DNA of 5,484 bases from Vampirovibrionales bacterium (GTDB lineage Bacteria; Cyanobacteriota; Vampirovibrionia; Vampirovibrionales; JAGQHJ01). The stretch spans positions 1 to 5,484 of the forward strand of contig JANWKX010000063.1 in NCBI GenBank assembly GCA_025451145.1, read 5' to 3'. A program made the position numbers and the translations under genes. The notes under the pieces are model-generated. The model did not search any database and had not been told where the DNA came from. It saw nothing but the letters and a program-made list of their open reading frames with translations. This document shows, piece by piece, positions 1 to 5,484 of this stretch (positions are counted from its first letter, which is position 1; every line of letters begins with the position of its first letter).

Positions 1-394
1 ATTCCGACTCACAACCACCCTCATCAAGGCTTTCTGGGACCAGATGTCGAATACTTCTGATCTCAGCCTTGAGTTCTGCCAGCTCAGCCCGTAATTCGTT
101 GATATCCGATATATTTTCAGAGCGGCTGGTGGCCCCACTGCCATTGGTTTCAAAAAGACAATCGGCCACGTTGTTTAAACTCTTCTCAAATTCCTGAATA
201 GACTTTTTTAAGGTGGATACGGAAGCCTCTATCCCAGGCTCAGGGTTCTGTTTATGCTGTCCGCGTCCATTACCGTTGTATCCCGAATGGGTACCGCCAT
301 AGTCGGATTCTGTGTTAAAGGACTTTTCAACAGAGGCGAGCGCCGAAAATAACCATTTGAAAACGATTTTGAATACCAATTTCATCAAAGACAT
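1..394 (-). CDS. Unrecognised protein with cationic amphipathic N-terminal helix and coiled coil (3' end outside window)
   Basis: An open frame of 131 codons runs without a stop from ATG at 394 to the left edge, so the C-terminus is missing. I do not recognise a family. Residues 3-19 form a hydrophobic helix with lysines at 5, 9 and 13 (LMKLVFKIVFKWLF), all on one helical face, which suggests membrane-surface binding or a weak anchor rather than a cleaved signal peptide. Residues 32-54 are rich in Gly, Asn, His and Gln and look like a flexible linker. Residues 55-81 are predicted helical. Residues 95-118 (around ELRAELAELKAEIRSI) have the leucine/isoleucine spacing of a short coiled coil. The start is supported by AAGGAAGAG ending 5 bases before the ATG (the AAGGA core ends 9 bases before it). 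It lies downstream of nth on the same strand, with its own possible promoter in the gap. Function unknown; possibly a membrane-associated oligomerising protein (inference). Confidence 0.72.
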   Translation of the reverse strand, partial: MSLMKLVFKIVFKWLFSALASVEKSFNTESDYGGTHSGYNGNGRGQHKQNPEPGIEASVSTLKKSIQEFEKSLNNVADCLFETNGSGATSRSENISDINELRAELAELKAEIRSIRHLVPESLDEGGCESE

Positions 395-399
395 GTCTT

Positions 400-408
400 C
401 TCTTCCTT
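400..408 (-). promoter_or_regulatory. Ribosome binding site of the left-edge gene
   Basis: On the minus strand this reads AAGGAAGAG. The AAGGA core ends 9 bases before the ATG at 394. It is the main reason for choosing that start rather than the internal ATG three codons later. Confidence 0.55.
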
Positions 409-437
409 ATTTATAAAGGGCAGCCTCGCGTAACATC

Positions 438-465
438 ATTATGCCTTGTCGCCCTGAAAATCCAA
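438..465 (-). promoter_or_regulatory. Possible sigma-70-type promoter for the left-edge gene
   Basis: On the minus strand, TTGGAT (460-465, 4 of 6 matches to TTGACA) is followed after 16 bases by CATAAT (438-443, 5 of 6 matches to TATAAT). The -10 box lies about 44 bases before the ATG at 394, between the nth stop and this gene. It would let the gene be transcribed independently of nth. This is a consensus match by eye only; read-through from nth is equally possible. Confidence 0.3.
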
Positions 466-503
466 TTCCTCTATCTTCAGGAGATCCGCAAAATATCCTG
501 TTT

Positions 504-1163
504 TTAATCTTTTGTCTTCTTGGGCTTGACGTCTATCTTGGGGCAATGTTGTTCTATTGGGCATTGATGGCAAAGCGGCCCAATGGGCTTGCAACATTCC
601 TGACCATGGCGAACCAAAACCTTGTTGATAATGGGCCAAAAGCGCTTGTCTAATTTATCTCGCAAGGCCCATTCCGTTTCTTCCGGGGTTTTGGTTTGAA
701 TATAACCCAATCGATTGCTAATTCGATGGACATGGACATCGACACAAACCGCAGGTTTATTAAACCCAAGCCCCACCACCAGGTTGGCTGTTTTTCGCCC
801 GACGCCTTTAAACTGGGTTAGGGTATCAATATCATCCGGGACTTTACCGTCAAATTCGGTGATTAGTCGATGTGAAATTTCTAAAATATTTTCAGCCTTG
901 GTTTTATAAAATCCAACCGGGTAAATCAGCTTTTGAAGCTTTTCCAAGGGCAGTGTGATCATTTTTTCCGGGGTATCTGCAATTTTAAATAAGTTTTGGG
1001 CCAGCGGGATGGTGGTATCATCTCTGGTTCTTAGGCTCATAATACATGCAACAAGCACTTTATAAGGATCACAGTCGGTGACCTCTGACATGGGGTGGGT
1101 GGGGTAGGTCTCCGATAGGGTTTTTAGAATTTGTTCAATCGGTAATTGTTGAGTATTCTTCAC
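504..1163 (-). CDS. nth: Endonuclease III (DNA glycosylase / AP lyase)
   Basis: Base-excision repair enzyme that removes oxidised pyrimidines and cleaves the abasic site by beta-elimination; cytoplasmic, acting on DNA. At 219 residues it is close to E. coli Nth (211) and aligns with it at a constant offset of 4 around the catalytic centre. The helix-hairpin-helix is at about 115-131 (FKGVGRKTANLVVG) with catalytic Lys124. Asp142 in CVDVHVHR is the general acid/base. Cys191, 198, 201 and 207 give the C-x6-C-x2-C-x5-C pattern of the [4Fe-4S] loop. The loop at 42-50 reads MSLRTRDDT, with Arg45 where E. coli has Gln41, a variant I believe occurs in other Nth branches. The start is GTG with no convincing Shine-Dalgarno site; no ATG, GTG or TTG occurs in frame between it and the upstream stop near 1225, so GTG is the best choice. 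Divergent from the TPR gene. The family assignment is secure. Confidence 0.95.
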   Translation of the reverse strand: MKNTQQLPIEQILKTLSETYPTHPMSEVTDCDPYKVLVACIMSLRTRDDTTIPLAQNLFKIADTPEKMITLPLEKLQKLIYPVGFYKTKAENILEISHRLITEFDGKVPDDIDTLTQFKGVGRKTANLVVGLGFNKPAVCVDVHVHRISNRLGYIQTKTPEETEWALRDKLDKRFWPIINKVLVRHGQECCKPIGPLCHQCPIEQHCPKIDVKPKKTKD

Positions 1164-1206
1164 AATTTTAATTTTTCTAAACTCTTCAAGAGATCTGTTT
1201 AAGTCT

Positions 1207-1236
1207 GGATAGCCTTCGACGATACGACATTATAAT
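1207..1236 (+). promoter_or_regulatory. Promoter of the TPR gene, with a -10 shared with the divergent strand
   Basis: A perfect TATAAT at 1231-1236 is preceded after 18 bases by TGGATA (1207-1212, 4 of 6 matches to TTGACA). Transcription would begin near 1243, giving a leader of about 27 bases to the ATG at 1270. The -10 is part of the palindrome ATTATAAT (1229-1236), so the minus strand also carries a perfect TATAAT (1229-1234) facing nth. No good -35 is visible for that direction. Confidence 0.5.
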
Positions 1237-1259
1237 CCTTACGGTAACACTTTTGGAGT

Positions 1260-1264
1260 AGGAG
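1260..1264 (+). promoter_or_regulatory. Ribosome binding site deciding the TPR start
   Basis: AGGAG lies 5 bases before the ATG at 1270. A second GGAG (1255-1258) lies 5 bases before an in-frame GTG at 1264. The stronger site and the ATG favour 1270, but a start two codons earlier cannot be excluded. Confidence 0.55.
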
Positions 1265-1269
1265 TGTCT

Positions 1270-2475
1270 ATGGCTGATGATCCATTTGTACAAGGTGTAA
1301 AAGCTTATCAAACCGGCGATTTGGCCATTGCTGAATCTGCTTTTAGAGAAGTGTTAAGCTTTGATCCCTATTCATCAGAGGCCATGTTAAACCTGGGTAA
1401 CGTTTATTACAAGCAAAAACGGATTCAAGATGCTGAAGACCAATGGCTAAAGACCTTGGAAATTAACCCGATGGAGGAAAAGGCTTATTTAAACCTGGGA
1501 AATCTGTACTTTGCCGAGCAGTCCAATAAAAAGGCGATATATAATTGGGAAATCTTTCTCAAACTGGATCCCCTTCATCCGCATATTCATTTGAATATGG
1601 GGTTGGCTTACGAAGCACTCGGTGAAATTCCCAAAGCGTTTCAGCACTATAATTTATATCTGCGTTCCAGAGGGATTGGTCCTGAAGGTGAGCAGTTGAA
1701 AGCCCGAATTGCGGAAGCAACCAATATTGCAGAGCATAATATTAAATATGCTGAAGCATTTATGCGGGCAGGCCAGTTGGAGAACGCTCAAAAGGCTTTT
1801 GAACAAAGTATTAATCTGATCCCGCTTAATCCTAGTATTTATAAACACTACGCTTCAGTGCTTTATCGCCTCAAAGAATACGAAGAGGCCTGTCAATGGT
1901 ATGAAAAAGCCCATCTCCAGCTTCCGGGTGATACCACTATCCTGATTAACCTGGGCATCATTTATGAAAAATTAGGGAATATGATGATGTCCTTATGGGC
2001 CTATTCGACCTCTATAAAGCTGAATCCGGGTGCGACCCCTCTTAAGGTCAGAGAGCGGTTTATGGAAATGTGGGATAAAACGGGCGAAACGGAAGTAAAT
2101 CGTGCCGTTGAGCAAATCCAGGAATTCATCAACCAAAAAGAATACAAAGATGCTGAAAGGCTCTCAAAAAGGGTGTTTGATATGGCCATTCAGTACCAAG
2201 CATCAAAGACCCCGGAACTTAAGCGCTTTATCGATTTTTTGGAAGGGCGTCAAGACCCGAAACGCCAGGCGGCCAATATTGCTTATTCGCTGGCGGAGGA
2301 GATGAAAGCCGCCGGCCAATATGAAAAAGCCCTTCGATTCTATGAACGCTATCTCAAGTATCAGCCGGAAGGTGATAAGGCTGAAGAAGTCAAGCAGAAG
2401 CAGGAAGAAATCACCAAAATTGTCTCGGCCGTTGTCGGCAATATGATTAACTCCATGTCAATGGGAGCCGCATAA
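1270..2475 (+). CDS. TPR repeat protein, cytoplasmic
   Basis: The 401-residue product is built almost entirely of tetratricopeptide repeats, helical hairpins that bind partner proteins. Repeats of about 34 residues are visible at 4-36, 37-70, 71-104, 105-131, 154-187, 188-221, 222-255 and 336-368, with the usual pattern (Gly and Tyr or Ala in helix A, Ala and Tyr/Phe in helix B, then -NP or -DP, as in LEINP and LKLDP). The first four form a tight block; a charged helical spacer at about 137-153 and a degenerate lysine/glutamate-rich stretch at about 256-335 separate the others. The tail at 369-383 is a charged helix, and the last 15 or so residues are small and methionine-rich (MINSMSMGAA). 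There is no signal peptide or membrane span, so it is likely a cytoplasmic adaptor. No catalytic domain is present and the partner is unknown. It has its own promoter. An in-frame GTG at 1264 is an alternative start. Confidence 0.9.
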   Translation: MADDPFVQGVKAYQTGDLAIAESAFREVLSFDPYSSEAMLNLGNVYYKQKRIQDAEDQWLKTLEINPMEEKAYLNLGNLYFAEQSNKKAIYNWEIFLKLDPLHPHIHLNMGLAYEALGEIPKAFQHYNLYLRSRGIGPEGEQLKARIAEATNIAEHNIKYAEAFMRAGQLENAQKAFEQSINLIPLNPSIYKHYASVLYRLKEYEEACQWYEKAHLQLPGDTTILINLGIIYEKLGNMMMSLWAYSTSIKLNPGATPLKVRERFMEMWDKTGETEVNRAVEQIQEFINQKEYKDAERLSKRVFDMAIQYQASKTPELKRFIDFLEGRQDPKRQAANIAYSLAEEMKAAGQYEKALRFYERYLKYQPEGDKAEEVKQKQEEITKIVSAVVGNMINSMSMGAA

Positions 2476-2482
2476 TCCCCTG

Positions 2483-2569
2483 TTAATGGCCTGCATGAAC
2501 AAAATACTTTAGCAGGTACAAGGTAATAATGACGCCTGCCAGGAGAATCATCCAACGCATCCTTGTCAT
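2483..2569 (-). CDS. 28-residue single-span membrane peptide, last gene of the helicase-nuclease operon
   Basis: A short open frame of 28 codons and a TAA stop begins with ATG directly after the TAA of the nuclease gene (no base between). It encodes an arginine-bearing N-terminus (MTRMRW), then a continuous hydrophobic segment at about 6-20 (WMILLAGVIITLYLL), then a short tail with Lys, Tyr and two His. This is the layout of a small single-pass inner-membrane peptide, with the N-terminus inside by the positive-inside rule. A strong GGAGGT lies 7 bases before the ATG, inside the nuclease coding end, where the nuclease itself has no use for it. ATG codons at residues 4 and 7 are alternative starts but sit less well from that site. 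I recognise no family. It could be a toxin-like or regulatory small protein, or a membrane tether; both are speculation. The strong start site is the main evidence that it is expressed. Confidence 0.6.
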   Translation of the reverse strand: MTRMRWMILLAGVIITLYLLKYFVHAGH

Positions 2570-3322
2570 TTAGAATACCTCCAGTGGATCGAATGCTTCT
2601 TGGGCCATATTTTCCAGAATCATGCCAGTTTGAGTATCGATAGCCTTTTCTTTGGACTCGATCCCACAGATCTTGCGGTAAGGGCAAAATTTGTCGGGAC
2701 AAGTGGCTGGTAAGGTATAGGCTTCGTCGGAGGTTATGGCTGTGATGGTTTGGAGTAACCGCTGCCGGGTTTTCTCGTGGATCGGGTGACTAAAGGGGAT
2801 ATGAACCTCTTGAACCGCCCCACCCTTCAATTGGACATAGGTAAACACAAGTTGTGCAGGGTCTATTGAAATCTGTAAATCCCGTTGGGCTTCATAAACC
2901 GCGTATTGATAAATGAGGGTTTGCCAATCCGCTTCGGGGCATCGGGGAATGCCGGTTCCGGTTTTCCAGTCCAATATGTGAATGGTCTCGTCTCGCTGGA
3001 CAATCCGATCAATTCGGCCATAGATCCAATAACCCTGGACTTCAAGAGAAAATCCCCATTCACTGGCAATGGTTGGCAGCTTTGCCCATGAGGATTGTTG
3101 AAGCATTTCCCACGCAGTAGCAATATCCCTATCGGCGTCCTGAAGGATGGGGGATAAATCCATGCCTTTTGAGGCGTAATCCAGCAGTTGGTGAACGCCT
3201 TTTCCCAATCTGAAATTTTGGGGATTAGAAGGCCAGGCCAATTTGCGCACATAATCAAATTCAAATTTCTTCTGGCATTTGCTCCAGGTCTTGAGTTGAT
3301 TGACGGAAAAACTCTCTGGCAT
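2570..3322 (-). CDS. RecB-family PD-(D/E)XK nuclease with probable iron-sulfur cluster
   Basis: A 250-residue single-domain nuclease of the RecB/AddB/Cas4-like PD-(D/E)XK group, predicted to cut single-stranded DNA or DNA ends with divalent metal. Motifs in order: His44 in LGKGVHQLL, Asp105 in GRIDRI, Asp118 and Lys120 in ILDWKTG, and Gln134 and Tyr138 in QTLIYQY. The spacings 105-118-120 and 134-138 equal those of E. coli RecB (D1067, D1080, K1082; Q1110, Y1114). Cys16 near the N-terminus together with Cys208, 213 and 219 (TCPDKFCPYRKIC) matches the arrangement of one distant N-terminal and three C-terminal cysteines that holds a [4Fe-4S] cluster in AddB, Cas4 and Dna2 nucleases; the C-x4-C gap is longer than the common C-x2-C. 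The ATG lies 3 bases after the helicase stop, with only a weak ribosome site, so translational coupling is likely. It probably works with that helicase. The family is clear; the exact substrate is inferred. Confidence 0.88.
   Translation of the reverse strand: MPESFSVNQLKTWSKCQKKFEFDYVRKLAWPSNPQNFRLGKGVHQLLDYASKGMDLSPILQDADRDIATAWEMLQQSSWAKLPTIASEWGFSLEVQGYWIYGRIDRIVQRDETIHILDWKTGTGIPRCPEADWQTLIYQYAVYEAQRDLQISIDPAQLVFTYVQLKGGAVQEVHIPFSHPIHEKTRQRLLQTITAITSDEAYTLPATCPDKFCPYRKICGIESKEKAIDTQTGMILENMAQEAFDPLEVF
2577..2582 (-). promoter_or_regulatory. Strong Shine-Dalgarno site for the 28-codon gene
   Basis: GGAGGT on the minus strand, within the last four codons of the nuclease gene, 7 bases before the ATG at 2569. 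It is the best ribosome binding site in the window and sets the start of the small gene. Confidence 0.65.
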
Positions 3323-3325
3323 AGA

Positions 3326-5443
3326 TCAATGACTCTCGACAAGACGCAACTTTGGACTCACATAGTGTTTAAACGCACTCAAATGAGAGGATGCATTTAT
3401 GCGCGCAGATTTACCATTATTTTTTTGTCTCTCCAAGGCACAGGACAAGAATAAAGCCTCACGTGCCCGGGTGATACCCACATAAAGCAGGCGCGCTTCC
3501 TCTTCAAGGCGCTCTATTTTCTTGGAATCACTGTCTTGAACGGGGGTTGCATTGAGGCTGGCCACAATCCGATCCAGCTCTTCGATGAACTTATCCTCCT
3601 TGGTCCACTTCACGGCATTTAAATTGGCCGGAAAGTTCGCTTCCGTCATTTCAGGGATGAAAACGATATCAAATTCCTGGCCTTTGGATTTATGGAGGGT
3701 CATCACTTCAACAAACCGGGTTTTATAGGATTTTGACGCTTGATTGAAGACATCCTGGACAATCTTAAACGGCAGCCGACCTTTATCCAGATAGCTTTGG
3801 AGGCGAAGATTGACCCATTCTAAAGGTGAGTATTCAAGTTGGCCTATTTGAGCTTGCTCTTCAACCCATTCCTGGGTTTTTAAGGCACAGAGATAGCCGA
3901 TGCTTCTCTGAGAAGGATCTGTCAAAAAGGCATCGGTCACCCGAACCACCAGTCGACAAATATCTTGTCCCAGATAATAGCGGGATAGGTCTTGAAGATG
4001 GTAATACAACTGCAAGATCTCGCCATCTTCAATGGATTCAGCTTTGGCGGTCATAAAGCTATCTGGAAGGATTGATTCAATGTATTCTAGGGGGCTTGAA
4101 AGTAAGCCCATCTCTTGGAGATGTTTGCATAAATCCAGGTACTGGGCTCTCTCTCCAGGCATTTCGAGAAGCTTCAAGACCTTGACAATCAGGATAAAAA
4201 CGGGATGAAGGCCTGGAGATTCTGAGTGCCCAATGGCTTTTATGCCCTTCTCTTGAAGGTGCTTTGCAAGGGCTAAAACGGAAAAATTGCCACGTGTTAG
4301 GACGGCGATGGATTTTTCAGGATACTGGCGTTGAAGTTCATGAATGGTTGAAGCCATCCACTCCTTTTCCATTAGCTCGTTTTCAAATTCACGACATTGG
4401 ATAGGCTCTAGCAATAACGGGTTTTTATCAGAGACCCCCTGCATTTGAATCTCTTGAAAGGCATGCTTTAATAGCGCTTCCTGGCTACAAACCTGGATCA
4501 GATGGTTTGCCAAATCCATAATTTCCAAGGCACAGCGTCCACTTTGATTCATCTCCACCACCGTGCCCTGTGCTTGGCAATGGGCGATAAAATCCCGAAA
4601 GACGGTGGGATCTGCCGTGCTGAAGCTCATAATGGATTGATTCGGATCGCCGGTTCGGACCAAATTGGTGTGATCTTGGGTAATCAATCCGATAAAATGT
4701 TGCAACAGCCGGGAAGAGTCCTGAGCCTCATCTTCAATGACATATTGAAACCGCGTTTGGTACTTCTGGCGAACTTCCGGGAAGGATTCGAGTATCTTCA
4801 CGGCATGCATCATCAGGCTGGTAAAATCCATCAGGCCTTCTCTTGCCAGATGGTTGCAGTACAGGTCGTAAATCAAAGCCAGTTTAAACAGACGTCCGCC
4901 TCGAACACCTTGGTCGTTGAGGGCCTTTTGAAAGTCTTCAGGGGAAATTTGATTCTCTTTGAGATACTTTACTGACGTTAAAACGAACTTAACATCGCTA
5001 AAAAAGCCTTCTCCGCCATCGATTGCTTGCATCATCGGCAGCATGATGGCTGTTTCCTCCAAGGGATCCAGAATTTGCAGATGATCCGTATCCAGACCAA
5101 GATAAAGGGCGTGATCGTCTTCCCTTAAAATCCGAAGGGCCAGGCTATGAATGGTACAGACCATGGGCAGGACCTGCTGATTGCCTGGTAGTTTTTTCTT
5201 GAGTCGGTTGAGCAGGGTCCGTGCTGCGCTATCCATATAGGTGAGTACCAGAATGTTATCCGCTGGAACCCCTCGGCCAATGAGTTCAAGTAACAATTCA
5301 ACGTTCACAAAGGTTTTCCCAGCCCCAGGAACTGCTGTAATGGCCATGGGGCCACCCTGATACTCCAGAATCTTCGCTTGATCGTCTCGAAGATTGGCTC
5401 GTTCAATGGCTTGGCTTTGGATATTCTCCGGCAATAAAAGCAT
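3326..5443 (-). CDS. UvrD/PcrA-like superfamily 1 DNA helicase
   Basis: ATP-driven DNA translocase/helicase of the UvrD/Rep family, 705 residues from this ATG (E. coli UvrD has 720). Motifs in order: Q motif with Gln22 (LRDDQAKIL), Walker A at 37-45 (AVPGAGKTF), Ia at 67-77 (LTYMDSAARTL), Ib at 97-101 (TIHSL), Walker B DEAQD at 238-242, III at 265-274 (GDPNQSIMSF), IV-like NQSGR at 299-303, V at 582-592 (TLHKSKGQEFD) and VI at 647-661 (LLYVGITRAR). All catalytic residues are present, so it should be active. There is no fused nuclease domain; that function is supplied by the next gene, 3 bases downstream. The ATG at 5443 has only a poor AGGA, about 13 bases away. The frame stays open to the right edge, where bases 5484-5483 read TG on this strand and may be the end of the real start codon, adding about 14 residues. 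It could serve recombination, end resection or excision repair; no gene name is justified. Confidence 0.92.
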   Translation of the reverse strand: MLLLPENIQSQAIERANLRDDQAKILEYQGGPMAITAVPGAGKTFVNVELLLELIGRGVPADNILVLTYMDSAARTLLNRLKKKLPGNQQVLPMVCTIHSLALRILREDDHALYLGLDTDHLQILDPLEETAIMLPMMQAIDGGEGFFSDVKFVLTSVKYLKENQISPEDFQKALNDQGVRGGRLFKLALIYDLYCNHLAREGLMDFTSLMMHAVKILESFPEVRQKYQTRFQYVIEDEAQDSSRLLQHFIGLITQDHTNLVRTGDPNQSIMSFSTADPTVFRDFIAHCQAQGTVVEMNQSGRCALEIMDLANHLIQVCSQEALLKHAFQEIQMQGVSDKNPLLLEPIQCREFENELMEKEWMASTIHELQRQYPEKSIAVLTRGNFSVLALAKHLQEKGIKAIGHSESPGLHPVFILIVKVLKLLEMPGERAQYLDLCKHLQEMGLLSSPLEYIESILPDSFMTAKAESIEDGEILQLYYHLQDLSRYYLGQDICRLVVRVTDAFLTDPSQRSIGYLCALKTQEWVEEQAQIGQLEYSPLEWVNLRLQSYLDKGRLPFKIVQDVFNQASKSYKTRFVEVMTLHKSKGQEFDIVFIPEMTEANFPANLNAVKWTKEDKFIEELDRIVASLNATPVQDSDSKKIERLEEEARLLYVGITRAREALFLSCALERQKNNGKSARINASSHLSAFKHYVSPKLRLVESH

Positions 5444-5484
5444 TTGGTGAAAGTATCCTGAGTGGGGGTGGCCTTGTTCATCCA

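Noticed and set aside
478..505. CAGGA / TCCTG inverted repeat followed by TTTTT on the plus strand, considered as a terminator
   Set aside because: The stem is only 5 base pairs with a 13-base loop, and no plus-strand gene lies upstream; in the minus direction there is no T-run after the stem.
439..639. Minus-strand 66-codon frame running past the nth stop, considered as a frameshifted nth tail or a separate gene
   Set aside because: It is in another frame over nth, and nth ends naturally 12 residues after its last cluster cysteine, much as E. coli Nth does, so no frameshift is needed.
441..653. Plus-strand frame of 70 codons with a hydrophobic stretch, resembling a small membrane protein
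   Set aside because: Most of it lies antisense to the conserved C-terminal end of nth, including the iron-sulfur loop; no ribosome site precedes it, and the hydrophobicity is explained by the complement of nth codons.
2490..2516. CCTGC / GCAGG inverted repeat between the converging genes, considered as a bidirectional terminator
   Set aside because: A 5-base-pair stem, a 17-base loop and no T-run in either direction; it also lies within the 28-codon gene.
2361..2702. Minus-strand 113-codon frame spanning the nuclease end, the intergenic gap and the TPR end
   Set aside because: It is antisense to real TPR codons and out of frame with the nuclease; it has no recognisable motif and no ribosome site.
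2863..3342. Minus-strand 159-codon frame overlapping the nuclease
   Set aside because: It is a frame shadow of the nuclease, whose own frame carries all PD-(D/E)XK motifs with RecB spacing.
4502..4975. Plus-strand 157-codon frame antisense to the helicase
   Set aside because: It covers helicase motifs II and III on the other strand, contains no recognisable domain, and has no ribosome site or promoter.

Overview
The window is about 5.5 kb of moderate-GC bacterial DNA, tightly packed with genes on both strands. There are four full or nearly full genes, one gene cut by the left edge, and one tiny gene of 28 codons at the end of an operon. Nothing points to a mobile element, CRISPR array or RNA gene. 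The lineage cannot be fixed from this sequence. Shine-Dalgarno sites of the AGGAG/GGAGGT type and ATG/GTG starts fit most bacteria. The helicase plus compact RecB-type nuclease pairing recalls cyanobacterial or related genomes, but that is a weak inference.

Left part (1-1163, minus strand): endonuclease III (nth) starts with GTG at 1163 and ends at 504. After a 109-base gap holding a plausible promoter and a good ribosome binding site, an unrecognised gene starts at 394 and runs off the left edge. It has a lysine-striped amphipathic N-terminal helix, a glycine-rich linker and a short coiled coil.

Middle (1164-2475): a 106-base divergent promoter region with the palindrome ATTATAAT, which offers a perfect TATAAT on both strands, separates nth from a plus-strand gene for a 401-residue soluble protein of about eight TPR repeats.

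Right part (2483-5484, minus strand): a compact operon reads, in transcription order, UvrD/PcrA-like superfamily 1 helicase (3326-5443, its true start possibly just beyond the right edge), RecB-family PD-(D/E)XK nuclease with a four-cysteine set that probably binds an iron-sulfur cluster (2570-3322), and a 28-residue single-span membrane peptide (2483-2569). The peptide's ATG abuts the nuclease stop, and a strong GGAGGT site lies 7 bases upstream of it. Helicase and nuclease are three bases apart and probably act together in DNA end processing or repair, like a two-gene, minimal analogue of AddAB/RecB. With nth, the window is enriched for DNA repair functions. The operon converges on the TPR gene with only 7 bases between stop codons and no clear terminator.
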